48,099 nt of DNA from Leptolyngbya sp. FACHB-261. GTDB lineage: Bacteria; Cyanobacteriota; Cyanobacteriia; FACHB-261. Shown here piece after piece: positions 24,095 to 32,751 of the stretch. The number at the start of each line of letters is the position of its first letter. Position 1 is the stretch's first letter. Location of the stretch: NCBI RefSeq assembly GCF_014696065.1, contig NZ_JACJPL010000033.1, forward strand, positions 1 through 48,099. The letters are read 5' to 3'. The translations under genes were made by a program, and so were the position numbers. The notes beneath the pieces are model-generated. The model was given only the letters and a program-made list of their open reading frames with translations. It ran no database searches and had not been told where the DNA came from.

Positions 24095-26947
24095 ATGGCT
24101 GATCGTTTCCTTCCCACTCCAGGTGCTGTGGTTACTTGCCGCGATCGTCAATGGGTTGTACTACCCTCAGAAATTCATGAAGTCATCCGTTTACGCCCCT
24201 TGAGTGGGAACGAAGACCAAGTTTGCGGTATCTATCAACCTTTGGAGCTAGAGCCAATTACCTCAGCTCAGTTCCCCGTTCCTAAAGCAGACGCAATTCA
24301 AGACCATACCGCTGCTCAACTGCTCATGGATGCAGCTCGCTTGAGCCTACGGAGTGGGGCAGGTCCGTTTCGCTCGCTCGGTCGGTTATCAGTACGCCCG
24401 CGCCCGTACCAGCTTGTGCCACTGCTCATGGCACTGCGGTTAGAGACCATTCGGCTTCTGATTGCAGATGACGTGGGAATTGGCAAGACAATCGAAGCAG
24501 GGCTGATTGCCAGAGAAATGCTCGATCGTGGGGAAGTCAAACGGTTGGCTATTTTATGTCCTCCTCATCTGTGTGATCAATGGCAGCGAGAGTTGAGGGG
24601 AAAATTCCACATTGATGCGGTTGTGATTCGATCGGGCACCGTCAGCAAATTAGAGCGTGGTCTGCCTGGAGGGGATCACCACGTCTTTGGGTATTACCGC
24701 CACATTATTGTGAGCTTGGATTATGCGAAGTCAGACCGCCGTCGAGCTAGCTTCCTAGCTCACTGTCCAGATTTGGTGATTGTAGATGAAGCGCATACCT
24801 GTGCTCGTCCAGGGGGACGAAGTACCTCCCAGCAGCAGCGGCATCAATTACTTCAGGAACTAGCAGAGCGAGAGCAGCAGAATTTTATCCTTTTGACAGC
24901 GACTCCTCACAGCGGGATTGAAGAATCATTCCTCTCAATTATTGGTCTACTCAAAGGTAAGTTTGAGAGTTGGGACATTAATAACCTGACCCAGGAGCAA
25001 CGGATTGAGTTGGCCAACCATTTTGTGCAGCGCCGTCGTGCGGATGTGAAGCAATGGTTGGGAAACGAAACACCTTTCCCAGAGCGTGACCCTCTGGAAC
25101 AGCCCTATAAGTTATCCAAGGAATACCGGGATCTTTTTGAGGAGGTCTATAACTTTGCGCGTGGGTTGGTTAAAACGACCACAGAGGATATGAGCTATGC
25201 CCAGCGTCGAGGACGGTATTGGGCAGCCTTGGCACTAATTCGTTGTGTGATGTCATCACCTGAGGCTGCGATCGCAACACTCGGTAAACAGGTGAATAAG
25301 ACCGCAGCGGATGAAGGGCAAAGTGCGGAGATAGACATTGATGAAGACCTGATGGTTGCCTACACCTATGATCCAACTGATCAGGAGCAGGCGATTGATG
25401 CCCAACCCACAATCGCGATTGAGCAGGGGCAACGGTCTTACCAGGATTCCGATCGCCGTAAATTGCGGGGATTTATTCAGGCAGCGGCAAAGCTCAAAGG
25501 GGCAAAAGACACCAAGTTACAAGCAGCGATCGCCACCGTCACCGATCTCCTTACCAAAGGCTTCAATCCGATTATCTGGTGTCGCTACATTGCTACAGCT
25601 AACTACGTTGCTGAAGAATTGCGAAACAAATTTGAGAAGAAGCGGGGGAGTACAACCCGTGTGATCGCCATTACAGGCGAGCTATCCGAGGACGAGCGGG
25701 AAGTTCGGTTGGAGGAATTGACGCTCTATCCGCAGCGAATTTTGGTGGCAACGGACTGTCTCAGTGAAGGGGTGAACCTGCAAGAGTATTTCAATGCAGT
25801 GATTCATTATGACTTGCCCTGGAACCCGAACCGCCTGGAACAGCGAGAAGGTCGGATTGACCGTTACGGTCAGACGGCAACCGTGGTGAAAAGCTATCTG
25901 ATTTATGGGCAAGATAACCCCGTGGATGGAGCGGTGTTAGACGTGTTGATTCGGAAAGCTGTGGAAATCCATAAAACCCTTGGTATTAAGGTGCCTGTAC
26001 CAATGGATAGTGCCACGGTTTCAGAGGCAGTGTTCAAATCGCTCTTTGACCGGAAAGCTGATGCTCAGCAACTTTCCCTGCTGGATTTGCTGGACAACGA
26101 AGAATCTGCTGTCGAGCAAGTTCATAAAAGTTGGGATCGGGCGGTCGAGCGAGAGAAGGTTAGCCGGACTCGGTTTGCTCAACGGGCAATTAAGCCGGAT
26201 GAGGTTGAACAGGAGCTGGTGGAATCGGATCAGATTCTGGGCAATGAAGCCGATGTTGAGCGATTTGTGAAAGCTGCCTGTAGCCGCTTGAATGCGTCCT
26301 TACAGAAGAAAAAGCAATCCTGGCTACTGCCGTCGATCCCATTGCCCTTGCAACCCAGTCTGGGTACACAGCCCCGCACGATTACCTTCACGACACCTGC
26401 ACCGGAAGGGGTGGAATATGTCGGGCGCAACCATGCATTGGTAGAGGGTCTAGTCCGCTATTTATTGGAAGAGACCCTCGAAAATAACCGTGACCCCATC
26501 GCAGCTCGCTGTGGCTTTACGATTACCGATGCAGTTGAGCAACGCACCACACTGTTATTGCTGCGATCGCGCTATTTGCTGACCAGTCCAAAAGTTGAGT
26601 CTCTCCTGGCGGAGGAATGTTTTGTTGCTGGGTTTACGGGACCGCCCTCTAATCCCCTATGGTTGGAGCCTGAGGATGCCCAGAAGTTACTCCAACAAGC
26701 GGAACCCGTGGGGGATATTGCTCCCGCCTTAAAGCAACTAGAAATTGAAGATTTACTGAATAGTCTCGGTGATTTTGAAGAAGAACTAGATGCGATCGCC
26801 CAGATCAGGAGCCAGGGTCTGGTTCAGTCTCATCGACGAGTTCGCAGTGTGACTAAGGAAGGACAGGTCCGTGTGAAGCCTCAGTTGCCAATGGATATTC
26901 TGGGAATCTTTGTTCTCCAACCCGGTCAGCGGAGGAAAGTGGCATGA
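24095..26947 (+). CDS. drmD: DrmD-like SNF2-family helicase of a DISARM-related system
   Basis: The 950-residue protein starts with the small N-terminal domain typical of DrmD (RFLPTPGAVVTCRDRQWVVL ... LRPLSGNEDQVCGIYQPLE). SNF2 helicase motifs follow: ADDVGIGKT (124-132), DEAH (231-234), LLTATPHSG (267-274), LVATDCLSEGVNLQ and PNRLEQREGRIDRYGQ. In DISARM class 1, DrmD works with an adenine methyltransferase and the DrmAB complex to restrict unmodified DNA. The helicase is intact, its last 4 bp overlap the methyltransferase start (ATGA), and it contains four HIP1 octamers. Confidence 0.85.
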   Translation: MADRFLPTPGAVVTCRDRQWVVLPSEIHEVIRLRPLSGNEDQVCGIYQPLELEPITSAQFPVPKADAIQDHTAAQLLMDAARLSLRSGAGPFRSLGRLSVRPRPYQLVPLLMALRLETIRLLIADDVGIGKTIEAGLIAREMLDRGEVKRLAILCPPHLCDQWQRELRGKFHIDAVVIRSGTVSKLERGLPGGDHHVFGYYRHIIVSLDYAKSDRRRASFLAHCPDLVIVDEAHTCARPGGRSTSQQQRHQLLQELAEREQQNFILLTATPHSGIEESFLSIIGLLKGKFESWDINNLTQEQRIELANHFVQRRRADVKQWLGNETPFPERDPLEQPYKLSKEYRDLFEEVYNFARGLVKTTTEDMSYAQRRGRYWAALALIRCVMSSPEAAIATLGKQVNKTAADEGQSAEIDIDEDLMVAYTYDPTDQEQAIDAQPTIAIEQGQRSYQDSDRRKLRGFIQAAAKLKGAKDTKLQAAIATVTDLLTKGFNPIIWCRYIATANYVAEELRNKFEKKRGSTTRVIAITGELSEDEREVRLEELTLYPQRILVATDCLSEGVNLQEYFNAVIHYDLPWNPNRLEQREGRIDRYGQTATVVKSYLIYGQDNPVDGAVLDVLIRKAVEIHKTLGIKVPVPMDSATVSEAVFKSLFDRKADAQQLSLLDLLDNEESAVEQVHKSWDRAVEREKVSRTRFAQRAIKPDEVEQELVESDQILGNEADVERFVKAACSRLNASLQKKKQSWLLPSIPLPLQPSLGTQPRTITFTTPAPEGVEYVGRNHALVEGLVRYLLEETLENNRDPIAARCGFTITDAVEQRTTLLLLRSRYLLTSPKVESLLAEECFVAGFTGPPSNPLWLEPEDAQKLLQQAEPVGDIAPALKQLEIEDLLNSLGDFEEELDAIAQIRSQGLVQSHRRVRSVTKEGQVRVKPQLPMDILGIFVLQPGQRRKVA

Positions 26948-28011
26948 AGAATACGGTTGATATGCCAGTTGGGGTTGATATTCAAGGCAATTTGATCGCG
27001 CCGGACTTAACCACAGAGTTGGTGATTGGGGAGATTAAGGGTCAGGCACCGGAGGACTTCGGTCTTGCCAAAGGAGATAAGCTAGCAGATGAAATAGCGA
27101 CCGCCTGGGGGGATGCCAAAGCGTACTGGGCTGCATTCCAACGGGCTGTATCCCGATTATCGGAAGATGATCCGGCTACGACGGTGACACGGGAGCAGTG
27201 GGTGGTGCCGTTGCTCAGAAGTATGGGCTATGACCCGGTCTATGTGGCGAAGGCTGAAGTGGTGGAGGGGCAAACCTATGCAATCTCTCACCGAGCCGAA
27301 CCGGGGGAGAATAAGCCGCCTGTTCATATTATTGGCAGTCGAGTGCGACTGGAGCAGCGACCTCCCAGCGGCACACCCCGACTTTCTGCCCATGCCTTGG
27401 TGCAGGAGTACCTTAACCGCACGGAGCATCTCTGGTCGGTAGTGACGAACGGCTTGCGGTGGCGATTGCTGCGAGACTCGACGTTGATGACGCGGCTGAC
27501 TTACGTTGAGTTTGACCTGGAGCAGATCCTCAATGGAGAGAACTTTGCTGAGTTTGGCTTATTTTATCGACTGTTCCATCGTTCTCGGTTGCCGGAAAGC
27601 ATCGACGATGCGGATGAATGTCTGCTGGAGTTTTATCACCAGGAGTCGTTGCAGCAGGGTGGGCGGGTTCGCGATCGCCTCCGTGACGGTGTAGAATCTG
27701 CCCTCAAGCGACTGGGAACAGGATTCTTACAGCATCCTCAGAGTCAGAACCTGCGCGAGAAGTTGGAGGCTGGCACACTGACGGAGGTAGCGTATTACCG
27801 ACAGCTTTTGATGCTGATTTATCGTCTCCTGTTTTTGATGGTGGCGGAGTCGCGAAATCTGCTGCTTTCAACGGACGATCCAGAAAAGGCACGGATTTAT
27901 CGGGAGTACTACAGCATTGAGCGGTTGCGAGCGCTGGTAGAGCGACCAAGCTGGCGGCGAGAAGGCTTTCAAGGTTCCGCAGGGATGGAAAAGTCCGTGG
28001 ACGCTGAGTAG
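26944..28011 (+). CDS. Eco57I-type adenine methyltransferase (DrmMI-like), N-terminal fragment
   Basis: The first 355 codons of what was a protein of about 1,291 residues. It carries the N-terminal region before the catalytic domain (PVGVDIQGNLIAPDLTTELV; WSVVTNGLRWRLLRDSTLM; LLMLIYRLLFLMVAESRNLL). The frame breaks after RPSWRREGFQ, where a 71-bp insertion brings a TAG. Deleting one repeat copy plus the spacer joins it exactly to DLWQGLRVTFQ of the second half. ATG 26944 overlaps the DrmD stop by 4 bp. As read, this fragment has no catalytic motifs. Confidence 0.82.
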   Translation: MKNTVDMPVGVDIQGNLIAPDLTTELVIGEIKGQAPEDFGLAKGDKLADEIATAWGDAKAYWAAFQRAVSRLSEDDPATTVTREQWVVPLLRSMGYDPVYVAKAEVVEGQTYAISHRAEPGENKPPVHIIGSRVRLEQRPPSGTPRLSAHALVQEYLNRTEHLWSVVTNGLRWRLLRDSTLMTRLTYVEFDLEQILNGENFAEFGLFYRLFHRSRLPESIDDADECLLEFYHQESLQQGGRVRDRLRDGVESALKRLGTGFLQHPQSQNLREKLEAGTLTEVAYYRQLLMLIYRLLFLMVAESRNLLLSTDDPEKARIYREYYSIERLRALVERPSWRREGFQGSAGMEKSVDAE

Positions 28012-28044
28012 AGCGACCAAGCTGGCGGCGAGAAGGCTTTCAAG
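27937..28044 (+). repeat. 37-bp direct repeat that splits the methyltransferase
   Basis: The 37 bp at 27937-27973 recur exactly at 28008-28044, separated by 34 bp of unrelated sequence. The offset is 71 bp, not a multiple of three, so the duplication shifts the frame and adds a stop. Loss of 71 bp by recombination between the copies would restore the full reading frame (3,876 bp from 26944 to 30890). Confidence 0.92.
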
Positions 28045-28046
28045 AC

Positions 28047-30890
28047 TTGTGGCAGGGGTTACGGGTTACGTTTCAGCTCTTTGATGAGAACTGGCGGGGA
28101 CAGGTGTTGGGGCTATCGCCCTTAGATGGGGATTTGTTTGGCTCCCATACCTTAGTTGATCTGGAAGGGTGCGGCATCGACAACCATGACCTGATGTTGG
28201 CGTTGCGAGGATTGTCGCTCTATGAGCAGAAGGGGCAATTACGCCGAGTCAATTATGGGGCACTGGATGTTGAGGAGTTGGGAAGTGTTTACGAGAGTCT
28301 GCTGGAGTTTCACCCTAATGTGAGTCAGGTTGATGGGATTTGGGAATTCCAGTTGGTGACGGGGAGTGAGCGGAAGACGACGGGTTCTTACTATACGCCA
28401 CCGGAGTTAGTGGGGCAGTTGATTAAGAGTGCGTTGGAGCCAGTGATTGTGGATCGGCTGGCATCGTTGGGATCTGACGCAACAGTAGAGGCGCAAGAGC
28501 AAGCTCTGCTGAAGTTGAAAGTGTGCGATCCGGCTTGTGGATCAGGGCATTTCTTGCTGGCAGCAGCACGACGAATTGGTAAAGAGCTAGCACGGGTACG
28601 GACGGGAGAAATGCAACCAGGGGCGGAACCGTTGCGAGTAGCCATTCGCGATGTGATCCAGCATTGCATTTATGGGGTGGACTTGAATCCGCTAGCGGTA
28701 GACCTGTGTAAGGTAGCGCTTTGGCTGGAGGGGCTGTGTCGAGGTTTATCGCTGAACTTTCTAGATCACAGAATTAAGTGTGGCAACTCGTTGGTGGGGG
28801 TATTGGATCTGGATTGCTTAAAGGAGGGAATTCCAGACAATGCCTATAAACCTGTGACGGGGGATGACAAAGCCATTGCATCTCGTATCAAGAAAACGAA
28901 CAAGAAAGATCTAGAAGATATGCAGCGAGGGCAACTTGCCCTGGAGTTGGAGTCAACCTTTGAGAAAGACCGAGAGGAGTATGCCAGGGCATGGCGTGAA
29001 ATTGAGGTGATGAAGGATGATGACCCAACGGCAGTGCATCAAAAGCAGAAGAAGTATGAACGCAGTCGCCATTTAGTCTCGTGGCTACGGGATCGGTCTG
29101 CCTGTAACCTCTGGACAGCCGCGTTTTTCATGCCGCTGACAGAGCAGAATTTGCAGCTTTTGCCGACTTCGGGGGTGTTGGATAACCTGCTAAAGGGGAA
29201 CTGGGCGACGCAGGAGATTGTGGCGGCGGCGGATACGCTGGCAGATGAGAAGCATTTTTTCCATTGGCCCCTGGAGTTTCCGGATGTGTTTGAGCAGGGT
29301 GGATTTGATTGCGTATTAGGTAATCCACCGTGGGAGCGAATTAAGTTGCAAGAAAAAGAGTTTTTTGCAGCCAGAGATTTGCGAATCGTTCATGTGAAGA
29401 GTTCTACTGAAAGAAGCCGACTCATAGAAGATTTGAAAATTCAAAAACCAGAATTAGCTAAAGCATATGAGGACACAAAACATGATGCTGATGCTCAAGG
29501 AAAGTTTATTCGAGAGTCATCTCGATTTTCTCTAACGGCAGTAGGCGACATCAATACTTATTCAGTTTTCTCGGAGTTGGCTATTGGCTTAGTCGAATCT
29601 TTTGGTCGTGTCGGCATAGTTGTCCCACCTGGTATAGCTTCAGACATGACAACTAAAGAGTTTTTTAATTTCTTGATTAAGAAAAACAGACTTTGCTCTT
29701 TGGTCTCCTATGTAAATGAGAGGAGCTTATTTCAAGGCGTATTACATAACTTTAGGTTTTCTTTGATGTCAGTTGTTGGAGAAAAAATTGAAATACAAGA
29801 ACCTGATCTTGCGTTTGAATGTTTGAGTTTTGCTGAAGCGGAGAAACCTGAAAGGCATTTCACCTTAACGGAAGAAGAATTAAGGTTGTTGAATCCAAAT
29901 ACTCTCAATTGTCCTTTTTTTAGGACAGGAACGGATGCTGAGATAACAAAGAGAATTTATCAGGGTATTCCCATTATTCAAAATGAAGCCAAAGACGAAA
30001 ATCCTTGGGAAATCTCTTTTGCTAGGATATTCGATATGACGAATGATAGTCATCTCTTCAGTGTTGAACAAAAAGATGATTGTGTTCGTCTTTTAGAAGG
30101 CAAAATGATCTTTAGTTTTGATCATAGAGCAGCTAGCATAGGTATAAACGCTAAAAATATTCAACGCTCAGGTCAGCCTATAGAAACCACTTTAGAAGAT
30201 CATAAGGACCCATATTTTCTTACAAAACCTCAGCATTGGGTTAGTAGAAAGGAGGTGATGGCAAGACTGAGAGATCAAAAACAGGATTGGTTTATTGGTT
30301 TTCGTAGTGTTACCGGACCATCGAATGAGCGCACTTTTGTTTCTACTGTAATACCCTTTTGTGGCGCTGGTAACTCGTTACCTATCTTATTGAGTCAAAA
30401 ACAGGGAAAAGACTTATTACTATGCCTAATTTCTAATCTCAATGCGTTGGTTTTTGATTTCGTGGTGAAGCAGAAAATTGGTGGAGTCAATTTGAATTTT
30501 TTTATCGTTAAACAACTTCCTGTCATCCCACCCGATCGCTACACCCAAACCGACATCGACTTCATCGCCCCCCGCGTCCTCGAACTTACTTACACTGCCT
30601 GGGACTTGCAACCCTTCGCCCAAGACATGGGCTACGACGGCGAACCCTTCATCTGGAACCCAGAACGCCGCGCCCTGCTCCGTGCCGAACTCGATGCCTA
30701 CTATGCTCACCTCTACGGACTCACCCGCGACGAACTCCGCTACATCCTCAATCCCGCCGATGTCCACGGTCCCGACTTCCCCAGTGAAACTTTCCGCGTT
30801 CTAAAGAACAACGAGATAAAACTATTCGGCGAATACCGCACCCAACGCCTCGTCCTCGCCGCCTGGGATCAGTTATTCGGCAGCAGTTAA
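28047..30890 (+). CDS. Eco57I-type adenine methyltransferase (DrmMI-like), catalytic fragment
   Basis: The 947-codon second half holds the class-I methyltransferase core: TTGSYYTPPELV, motif I DPACGSGHFL (161-170), YGVDLNPLAVDLCKVALWLE, and motif IV NPPW near 425. A long C-terminal target-recognition region follows. These enzymes methylate N6 of adenine using S-adenosylmethionine. In DISARM class 1 this marks host DNA. The frame opens with TTG 28047 inside the coding sequence with no ribosome site, so separate translation is doubtful. Base composition is AT-richer over 29.35-30.5 kb (the recognition region), which suggests recombination there. Confidence 0.82.
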   Translation: MWQGLRVTFQLFDENWRGQVLGLSPLDGDLFGSHTLVDLEGCGIDNHDLMLALRGLSLYEQKGQLRRVNYGALDVEELGSVYESLLEFHPNVSQVDGIWEFQLVTGSERKTTGSYYTPPELVGQLIKSALEPVIVDRLASLGSDATVEAQEQALLKLKVCDPACGSGHFLLAAARRIGKELARVRTGEMQPGAEPLRVAIRDVIQHCIYGVDLNPLAVDLCKVALWLEGLCRGLSLNFLDHRIKCGNSLVGVLDLDCLKEGIPDNAYKPVTGDDKAIASRIKKTNKKDLEDMQRGQLALELESTFEKDREEYARAWREIEVMKDDDPTAVHQKQKKYERSRHLVSWLRDRSACNLWTAAFFMPLTEQNLQLLPTSGVLDNLLKGNWATQEIVAAADTLADEKHFFHWPLEFPDVFEQGGFDCVLGNPPWERIKLQEKEFFAARDLRIVHVKSSTERSRLIEDLKIQKPELAKAYEDTKHDADAQGKFIRESSRFSLTAVGDINTYSVFSELAIGLVESFGRVGIVVPPGIASDMTTKEFFNFLIKKNRLCSLVSYVNERSLFQGVLHNFRFSLMSVVGEKIEIQEPDLAFECLSFAEAEKPERHFTLTEEELRLLNPNTLNCPFFRTGTDAEITKRIYQGIPIIQNEAKDENPWEISFARIFDMTNDSHLFSVEQKDDCVRLLEGKMIFSFDHRAASIGINAKNIQRSGQPIETTLEDHKDPYFLTKPQHWVSRKEVMARLRDQKQDWFIGFRSVTGPSNERTFVSTVIPFCGAGNSLPILLSQKQGKDLLLCLISNLNALVFDFVVKQKIGGVNLNFFIVKQLPVIPPDRYTQTDIDFIAPRVLELTYTAWDLQPFAQDMGYDGEPFIWNPERRALLRAELDAYYAHLYGLTRDELRYILNPADVHGPDFPSETFRVLKNNEIKLFGEYRTQRLVLAAWDQLFGSS

Positions 30891-30953
30891 GCAAGGTTGT
30901 CTAATCATCCACAACCTTGTTTACACAGTCTTTGACTTCATACAGGAATATCA

Positions 30954-32219
30954 ATGTACAAACCCGGCGGCCCGATTATCGATGCCCTAACCCGCATTCA
31001 AAACAATCAATATGTGCTGCCAGCCATTCAACGCGAATTCGTCTGGCAACTCGAACAAATTGCAAAACTGTTCGATAGCTTGATGCAAGACTATCCAATT
31101 GGAACCTTCCTATTCTGGAATGTAGAGGCTGTAAATAGTCACAAGTTCAAGTTTTATGGCTTTGTCCGCGATTATCACAAAAGGGATAATCCCCATTGCC
31201 CTGATTTAGGGCTGCTCCCCAACCAAAACCTAACTGCCATTCTAGACGGACAGCAAAGGCTCACTGCCCTTAACATTGGGCTTCGGGGTTCAATGTCGAT
31301 GAAGGTTCCCTACAAGTGGTGGAGTAGCCCTGATGCATTTCCGAAATGCTTTCTCTACCTCGACCTACTCGCTAAAGGTGATGCTGAGTACGAAGACTTC
31401 AAATACCGATTCAAATTTCTTGAACCATCCAAAGCCAAGGACACCAGTGACGAAATCTGGTTTAAGGTTTCTGATGTCTTGAACCTCAAAGCTGGCCCTT
31501 CCATGCTGAAGTGGATTACAGATAGACACCCGAACTTGGATAACGATCGACTTAACTTGGCATTTGAAGTTTTAGCAAAACTCCACGAGACTGTACACAT
31601 TAAGCCCCTTGTTCACTATTACGAAGAAACCAGCCAGGATATTGAGAAAGTTCTAAATATATTCATTCGCCTTAATAGCGGTGGAACGGTCTTATCCTAT
31701 TCAGACCTTTTGCTGAGTGTTGCTGTTGCCCAATGGTCGAAACCGGATGCACGACAGGAAATCCATAACCTAGTCGATGAAATTAATGGCATTCGTGATG
31801 GCTTTAGCTTCTCGAAAGATTTTGTACTAAAAGCAGGCTTGATGTTGGCAGACATCAGTAGCGTAGGATTCAAAGTTGAGAATTTCAATCATGAGAATAT
31901 GCAAACGCTGGAGTCACTCTGGCCCAAGATTCGCACTGCTATTGTATTGGCAGTTCATCTAATAGCCGACTTCGGTTTGAACTGGCAAACTTTACGAGCA
32001 GACAGTGCCGTATTACCGATCGCCTATTACCTTTACCACAAGAATTTTTCAGATAACTACCGCTCCCATAATTCCTATGATGGCGATCGAACGTTGATCA
32101 AAGGATGGTTATTCCGTTCATTGCTAAAACCATCCGGCATTTGGGGTAGTGGTCTAGATACCTTGCTCACTGCCCTAAGAAGTGTCATCAAAGACTCAAC
32201 TGACCCAGGATTCCTATAG
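30954..32219 (+). CDS. DUF262 (GmrSD/ParB-like) protein, frameshifted before its HNH domain
   Basis: The 421-residue frame has the DUF262 signature: YVLPAIQREFVWQLEQI (20-36), ILDGQQRLTAL (96-106, the ParB-like catalytic DGQQR), and IFIRLNSGGTVLSYSDL. DUF262 proteins with a C-terminal HNH (DUF1524-type) domain act as nucleotide-dependent endonucleases against modified or foreign DNA. Here a frameshift near 32205-32219 separates the HNH part, which follows in another frame. ATG 30954 has AGGAAT upstream. It sits where drmA would be in canonical DISARM class 1. Confidence 0.82.
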   Translation: MYKPGGPIIDALTRIQNNQYVLPAIQREFVWQLEQIAKLFDSLMQDYPIGTFLFWNVEAVNSHKFKFYGFVRDYHKRDNPHCPDLGLLPNQNLTAILDGQQRLTALNIGLRGSMSMKVPYKWWSSPDAFPKCFLYLDLLAKGDAEYEDFKYRFKFLEPSKAKDTSDEIWFKVSDVLNLKAGPSMLKWITDRHPNLDNDRLNLAFEVLAKLHETVHIKPLVHYYEETSQDIEKVLNIFIRLNSGGTVLSYSDLLLSVAVAQWSKPDARQEIHNLVDEINGIRDGFSFSKDFVLKAGLMLADISSVGFKVENFNHENMQTLESLWPKIRTAIVLAVHLIADFGLNWQTLRADSAVLPIAYYLYHKNFSDNYRSHNSYDGDRTLIKGWLFRSLLKPSGIWGSGLDTLLTALRSVIKDSTDPGFL

Positions 32220-32236
32220 ACGCTCTCAACCAGTCC

Positions 32237-32587
32237 ATGCGGCAACGGGGTAAGTCGCTTACCTTTGAGCCAGAAGAGATCGAAGAACTGGTCTCGATGA
32301 ACTATGGAGACAAGAGAGTTTTTCTATTGCTCTCTTTGCTCTATCCCTTTGTAGATCTGAGAAACCAATTTCACATCGATCACGTTTTTCCTCGATCGCA
32401 ATTCAAACCAGCTCAGCTCAAGAAAGATGGATTTGATGACAATGGTGTAGAACTGCTTCGGGAACTCCGAGGTAAACTGCCCAATCTTCAACTGTTAGAA
32501 GGTAAGGAAAATATTCAGAAACAGGCTACACTTCCGGTGCAGTGGTTGAGAGATAGATACCCTGGAAGTAATGGAAAATGCAACTAA
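32237..32587 (+). pseudogene. HNH-nuclease tail of the DUF262 protein, twice frameshifted
   Basis: This frame is open from 32204 (IDALNQSMRQRGKSLTFEPE) and carries the HNH-type motif NQFHIDHVFPRSQF, then LPNLQLLEGKENIQKQATLP. It leaves frame again near 32570. The natural end (NDYCDRHDLGQLSEELKNFQ ... RIINLINKT, stop) lies in a third frame up to 32711. Restoring two single-base shifts gives one protein of about 585 residues from 30954 to 32711. The nuclease activity is probably lost. Confidence 0.72.
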
Positions 32588-32751
32588 TGACTACTGCGAT
32601 CGTCATGATTTAGGACAATTGTCAGAGGAGTTGAAAAATTTCCAGCAGTTCTACGACAAGAGACAAACCACCTTAAAGTCCCGAATCATAAACCTCATTA
32701 ACAAAACCTGATTTGGCGATCGCTCTGAATTTTTATCAGCTTGAGAATGCA

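Noticed and set aside
28047-30890. Separate, independently translated methyltransferase starting at 28047
   Set aside because: The first codon is TTG with no ribosome site and lies inside the collinear coding sequence; the 71-bp duplication explains the split.
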